This document shows positions 60,946-64,000 of a stretch of DNA of 64,000 nt, one piece after another. Position 1 is the stretch's first letter. Every line of letters starts with the position of its first letter. The notes below the pieces were generated by a model. It was given only the letters and a program-made list of their open reading frames with translations, was not told the DNA's origin and searched no databases. The position numbers were made by a program, and so were the translations under genes. Location of the stretch: positions 1,364,001 through 1,428,000 of the forward strand of contig CAVRDJ010000002.1 of the NCBI GenBank assembly GCA_963719875.1. Reading direction: 5' to 3'. This DNA comes from Palsa-360 sp963719875 (GTDB lineage: Bacteria; Acidobacteriota; Terriglobia; Acidiferrales; UBA7541).

Positions 60946-61019
60946 TGGAGGCGCGGGGCGGGATCGAACCGCCGATAAAGGTTTTGCAGACCTTTGCCTT
61001 ACCACTTGGCGACCGCGCC
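60946..61019 (-). tRNA. tRNA-Cys (GCA)
   Basis: Cloverleaf on the minus strand: acceptor ggcgcgg / ccgcgcc, anticodon arm aaggt-ctGCAaa-acctt, T arm ggcgg-ttcgatc-ccgcc, discriminator U73 as expected for Cys, and an encoded CCA (60946-60948). Confidence 0.95.
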
Positions 61020-61050
61020 TCTGGGACTAACGCATTCTATCACTTCCGGT

Positions 61051-61123
61051 GGGACAGCTGCTCTTGGCTGTGTAGCGCATACTCAGGATGGAAAAAGCGG
61101 ACAGCCAAGAGTGGCTGTCGTAC
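61051..61123. repeat. Dispersed palindromic repeat, type C copy 2
   Basis: ggacagctgctcttggctgt at the left and acagccaagagtggctgtc at the right form the stem. It shares the 'cactcttggctgt' core with the element at 14110-14214. It lies between the tRNA and the TonB receptor gene. Confidence 0.65.
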
Positions 61124-61193
61124 AAAAAAATTCGAGGGGGGTGATGTTCCACCCCCCTCGAAGTTGGCAGGCTGATTCCGCCTGACGGATTGG

Positions 61194-64000
61194 TTAGAAC
61201 GTGAGCTTCAACCCGAGCTGGATGACTCGCTGGCTTCCGGAACCGACAAGCGGGTTCCCGGCTACGAAGTCGGGAGTGCCGCCCGCGCCGCCAAAAAGCG
61301 TGTGGTCATTCGAAGGGTCATTGTTTGCATTACTCGCGTTATTCGTTGCGCCGAACGGATTAGCAGGGATGGGGTGATTGAACACGTTGAAGATCTCGAC
61401 GCGGAATTGAGCGCCATACCGTTCCTTGAACGTGAAGTTCTTGAACACGGAGAAATCCATGTCCTTGAAGCCCGCGTCGCGGAAGATGTTCCGGGGCATG
61501 TTGCCAAACTGCCCGAGAGCGGGAGGAGTCAAGAATGCGCTGCCGGTGGTGGTGGTGTAGCAGCCACCCTTTTTACTAGTAAGCGTAGCCGGATCCGCGG
61601 CAGCAGCCAGGCAGCCGGTCCACAAGGCTCCCGAATTGGCTAGTGGCGCGCTTTCCAGGAAGGTGATGTCACTGACTATAGTGCAAGTGGGGGCTCCGCC
61701 GACGAGATGGCAATAGGGAAGGGCATTCGCGCTGGCCCTCATGCCGGAGGGATCCCCGGCGAAATTCCAGCGATCAGCGAAGTCGAAGACCCCGCTGAAA
61801 TTGTTCTTGTAGTCGTTCACGGCCCACGGCTGGGGGCCTTGGATATTGATGATGGAGTTGATCTGCCAGCCTTCGAGCAACTGGCCAAAGCCCTTAATCC
61901 CAGGAATGTTGTAAGTGGTCGTGAATGTGAAACGATGCCGGATGTCGAAGTCGCCGCTAGCGTACTCCGCCCCTGGATTCGAGGCGTTTTGCGGGAGGAG
62001 TGCGTAACGATTCTCGGAACCGTTGTCGAGGCCATGAGCGTACGTGTAACCGGCGATGAAAGACAGCCCGTGGGAAGTCCGCTGGGTCAGGGTCGCCTGC
62101 AGGCTGTTATAGTTGGAATGGAAATTGTTCGACATCTGGTTGATGAACCCAAGCCACGGAAACTTGGTAAACAATGGCCGGGCTTCCTGCGCAGCCTGCG
62201 CGCTGGCATGGCCCACAGCCAAGGGACCGCCACTGCAGGCGTCAGCCAGCTGCGCTGCCGTCAGCGGTGAATTGAGGCAATACCCCGCGCCCGCCGGGGG
62301 CTGATTGATTTCGTTAAAACCAGTCAATCTCTTGCCGAGATTGCCGACATAACCGATGTCGAGCGAGAGGTTGTTCGTGAAGGAGTGCTGAATCCCCAAA
62401 CTGAAATTCTCAATGTAAGGTGTGCGGAGATGCGGGTCCACCCCCATGAGAGCGCACGGACCCGCGTCTGAGCCGACGCCGTCTCCACACGTCAACGACT
62501 TCGTGGGAAAAACTGTTGTCTGGCCGGCCGCGCAAGTCGGGAGTGTTGGGTCCCAGCAGAGGTTAGCGGCGTTGTTGTAAACATTGGCAACGGCCGCGAT
62601 CGAGCCGCCGCCCGGCGTGTTGGTGGGGGCTACGTTACACACACCCACGCCAATACTCCCGCAAGAGACGAGGTTGGCTGACGTCGGGTTGGAAGCCAAG
62701 GTGACTGCCGAGCTGTTCGAGAACGAGTTTTGACTCATCCACATCACTGAGCTGAACGTCGAATACATGATGCTGAACCCGCCCCGGAGTACGGTCGTCC
62801 CCTTGCCCGTGACATCCCAGGCAAAACCAAGGTGCGGCGAGAAGTCGCGGTGATCGGGATTCCAGATCGTACTGACCCCACCCTGGCCCTGCTGAACCAA
62901 TCCCGTCGATGTGGTCGGATCGAAATTGGCCCAGAGGTTGTTGCGCGCACTAAACGGCGTTGTGTAGGCGTAGCGCAGGCCCGCATTGATAGTTAGTTTC
63001 GAGTTGACGCGCCAGTCATCCTGAATGAACCCTGCAGTCGACAGCATGGTCATCACGCGGCTCGCGTTGCCGACGAAGGCTTGTCCTGAATCAACGATTC
63101 CGGCAAAGTAGTTTTCGAGCGGATCGGCACCCTTAAAATTGATCCGGCCCTTGGATTGGTCGGGGATGTTGCTATCGGTCTCGATGTGCGCGAACTCGCC
63201 GCCAAACTTGAAGGTGTGTTTGCCCTTCAAGACCGAGACATTGTCCTGAAAGTCGAAATACGGGTTGGGGCCTGTGCGTTGGGGGCGGTTGTGTTGAGTG
63301 CCTATCTGATTAAACCCATTGATGTTGATGATCGGCACCCCAGGCACGGTTAGGCCCGTGTTGATCACACAACTCCCTACTGGACAGGCAGCACTGTCGT
63401 TATTAAGCTGAGCGAGGGTAAAGCGGTCGTAGCCGAACCGCATTTCGTTCACCACGTTGGAGTTGGGGGTCCAAATCCAGTTTGCGGTCTCCGTCCACGT
63501 CTTTATCAGAAAAGTGTCATCGTAGATTGCCTGGACGAAGGGGTGATCCATTCCCACTCCAGTGTAGTCGCCGATCACCAACAGGCCGTTGAGGGTGTTC
63601 TTGTTGTTAATGTGGTAGTCGAGTTTCCCGACCCCGTTGTCGCTTTGATTAGCGATGGGGAAGTTAGCGATGAAGCCCGTGGTACTCGAAGGGTTAGGCG
63701 CGAAAAAGTTGCCTGAGCAAGTGACCGGTATTAGTGTTCCAGACGTATCGAGCGGGGTATCCCCGGTGCAACCCGCCGCTTTCTCGCTGACGATGCTCCG
63801 CGGTGTTTTCGCCGCTTGCAGAGCCGCGATCGCATCCACCATGCTGTTCGCCGGATCCGCGGGTGTTTGCCCGATGGTTTCGGGAATGCCGCCGGAAACG
63901 AGGTTGTTGCCGATTAAGGAACGGACGCCCTCATAGCCGCCGAAGAAGAAGAGCTTGTCTTTCTTGATCGGCCCACCCACCACGCCGCCGAACTGCTTCA
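61194..64000 (-). CDS. Oar-like TonB-dependent receptor, partial, cut by right edge
   Basis: About 935 codons of an open frame run off the right edge; the N-terminal carboxypeptidase-regulatory-like and plug domains are outside. The visible part starts KQFGGVVGGPIKKDKLFFF (the usual beginning of the barrel in Oar-like proteins) and has SVLKGKHTFKFGGEFAH, NAGLRYAYTTPF, FSPHLGFAWDVTGKGTTVLR and YNSLQATLTQRTSHGLSFIAG. It closes QLGLKLTF with terminal Phe for outer-membrane insertion. Such receptors are very numerous in Acidobacteriota and are thought to take up plant or microbial oligosaccharides; the ligand here is unknown. Confidence 0.92.
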   Translation of the reverse strand, partial: KQFGGVVGGPIKKDKLFFFGGYEGVRSLIGNNLVSGGIPETIGQTPADPANSMVDAIAALQAAKTPRSIVSEKAAGCTGDTPLDTSGTLIPVTCSGNFFAPNPSSTTGFIANFPIANQSDNGVGKLDYHINNKNTLNGLLVIGDYTGVGMDHPFVQAIYDDTFLIKTWTETANWIWTPNSNVVNEMRFGYDRFTLAQLNNDSAACPVGSCVINTGLTVPGVPIININGFNQIGTQHNRPQRTGPNPYFDFQDNVSVLKGKHTFKFGGEFAHIETDSNIPDQSKGRINFKGADPLENYFAGIVDSGQAFVGNASRVMTMLSTAGFIQDDWRVNSKLTINAGLRYAYTTPFSARNNLWANFDPTTSTGLVQQGQGGVSTIWNPDHRDFSPHLGFAWDVTGKGTTVLRGGFSIMYSTFSSVMWMSQNSFSNSSAVTLASNPTSANLVSCGSIGVGVCNVAPTNTPGGGSIAAVANVYNNAANLCWDPTLPTCAAGQTTVFPTKSLTCGDGVGSDAGPCALMGVDPHLRTPYIENFSLGIQHSFTNNLSLDIGYVGNLGKRLTGFNEINQPPAGAGYCLNSPLTAAQLADACSGGPLAVGHASAQAAQEARPLFTKFPWLGFINQMSNNFHSNYNSLQATLTQRTSHGLSFIAGYTYAHGLDNGSENRYALLPQNASNPGAEYASGDFDIRHRFTFTTTYNIPGIKGFGQLLEGWQINSIINIQGPQPWAVNDYKNNFSGVFDFADRWNFAGDPSGMRASANALPYCHLVGGAPTCTIVSDITFLESAPLANSGALWTGCLAAAADPATLTSKKGGCYTTTTGSAFLTPPALGQFGNMPRNIFRDAGFKDMDFSVFKNFTFKERYGAQFRVEIFNVFNHPIPANPFGATNNASNANNDPSNDHTLFGGAGGTPDFVAGNPLVGSGSQRVIQLGLKLTF

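Overview
The window looks like a chromosomal segment from an acidobacterium (Acidobacteriota, probably a soil or peat member of the Terriglobia). No 16S gene is present, so this is an inference from several features together: an Oar-like TonB-dependent receptor, secreted lipoproteins built from ASH, Ig-like and Fn3 domains, a YXWGXW-type protein, a FemAB-like protein of exopolysaccharide loci, GC-rich sequence, and many small dispersed palindromes (the 'caggcttcagcctg' and 'gtcattccga' types) between genes.

Layout. 1-5 kb: tcuB (cut by the left edge) and tcuA, an NTF2-like protein, a small unknown protein, a TPP-dependent enzyme and a CAT-anticodon tRNA. 5-17 kb: a small secreted protein with four tandem 17-residue repeats, a membrane-protein pair with overlapping genes, tilS (frameshifted), ftsH, a YXWGXW-repeat protein, gatB, a peroxiredoxin, a Tat-type amidohydrolase and a GNAT enzyme, separated by dispersed palindromes. 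17-50 kb: a large exopolysaccharide (EPS) locus. On the + strand are galE, an initiating sugar-phosphate transferase, a chain-length regulator and a tyrosine autokinase, then DUF354, two beta-helix proteins, a flippase, a polymerase/ligase, two GT2 enzymes and rmlA-rmlB-rmlCD. On the - strand, converging on this, a NusG-like antiterminator gene heads a run of WbpB/WbpD/WbpE-like genes, a second DUF354, gmhA, a FemAB-like gene, wecB, two polysaccharide deacetylases and a formyltransferase. An IS1380 transposase relic lies where the two runs meet (about 38.8 kb). 50-56 kb: two ASH/Ig/Fn3 lipoproteins and a VanZ-LamG protein. 56-61 kb: a porin-SBP-ATPase-permease operon of the sulfonate/nitrate/taurine type and tRNA-Cys. 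From 61 kb to the right edge: a TonB-dependent receptor.

Most notable observation: two intergenic copies of GGCGGTAGCNT, the core of the ops/JUMPstart element used by RfaH. One lies on the - strand just upstream of the NusG-like gene. The other lies on the + strand upstream of the DUF354-to-rmlCD run. Each points into one of the two convergent EPS gene runs, which suggests that one specialised antiterminator controls both arms of the locus.

Second pattern: six genes (tilS, rmlB twice, an ASH/Fn3 lipoprotein, the porin, the ABC ATPase and its binding protein) are broken by frameshifts. In every case removing one base restores a full-length product, so the lengths fit seven single-base insertions. 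Sequence or assembly error is the simplest explanation; real gene decay is the alternative.

No CRISPR array, integrase, intact insertion sequence, exosortase or PEP-CTERM protein was seen.
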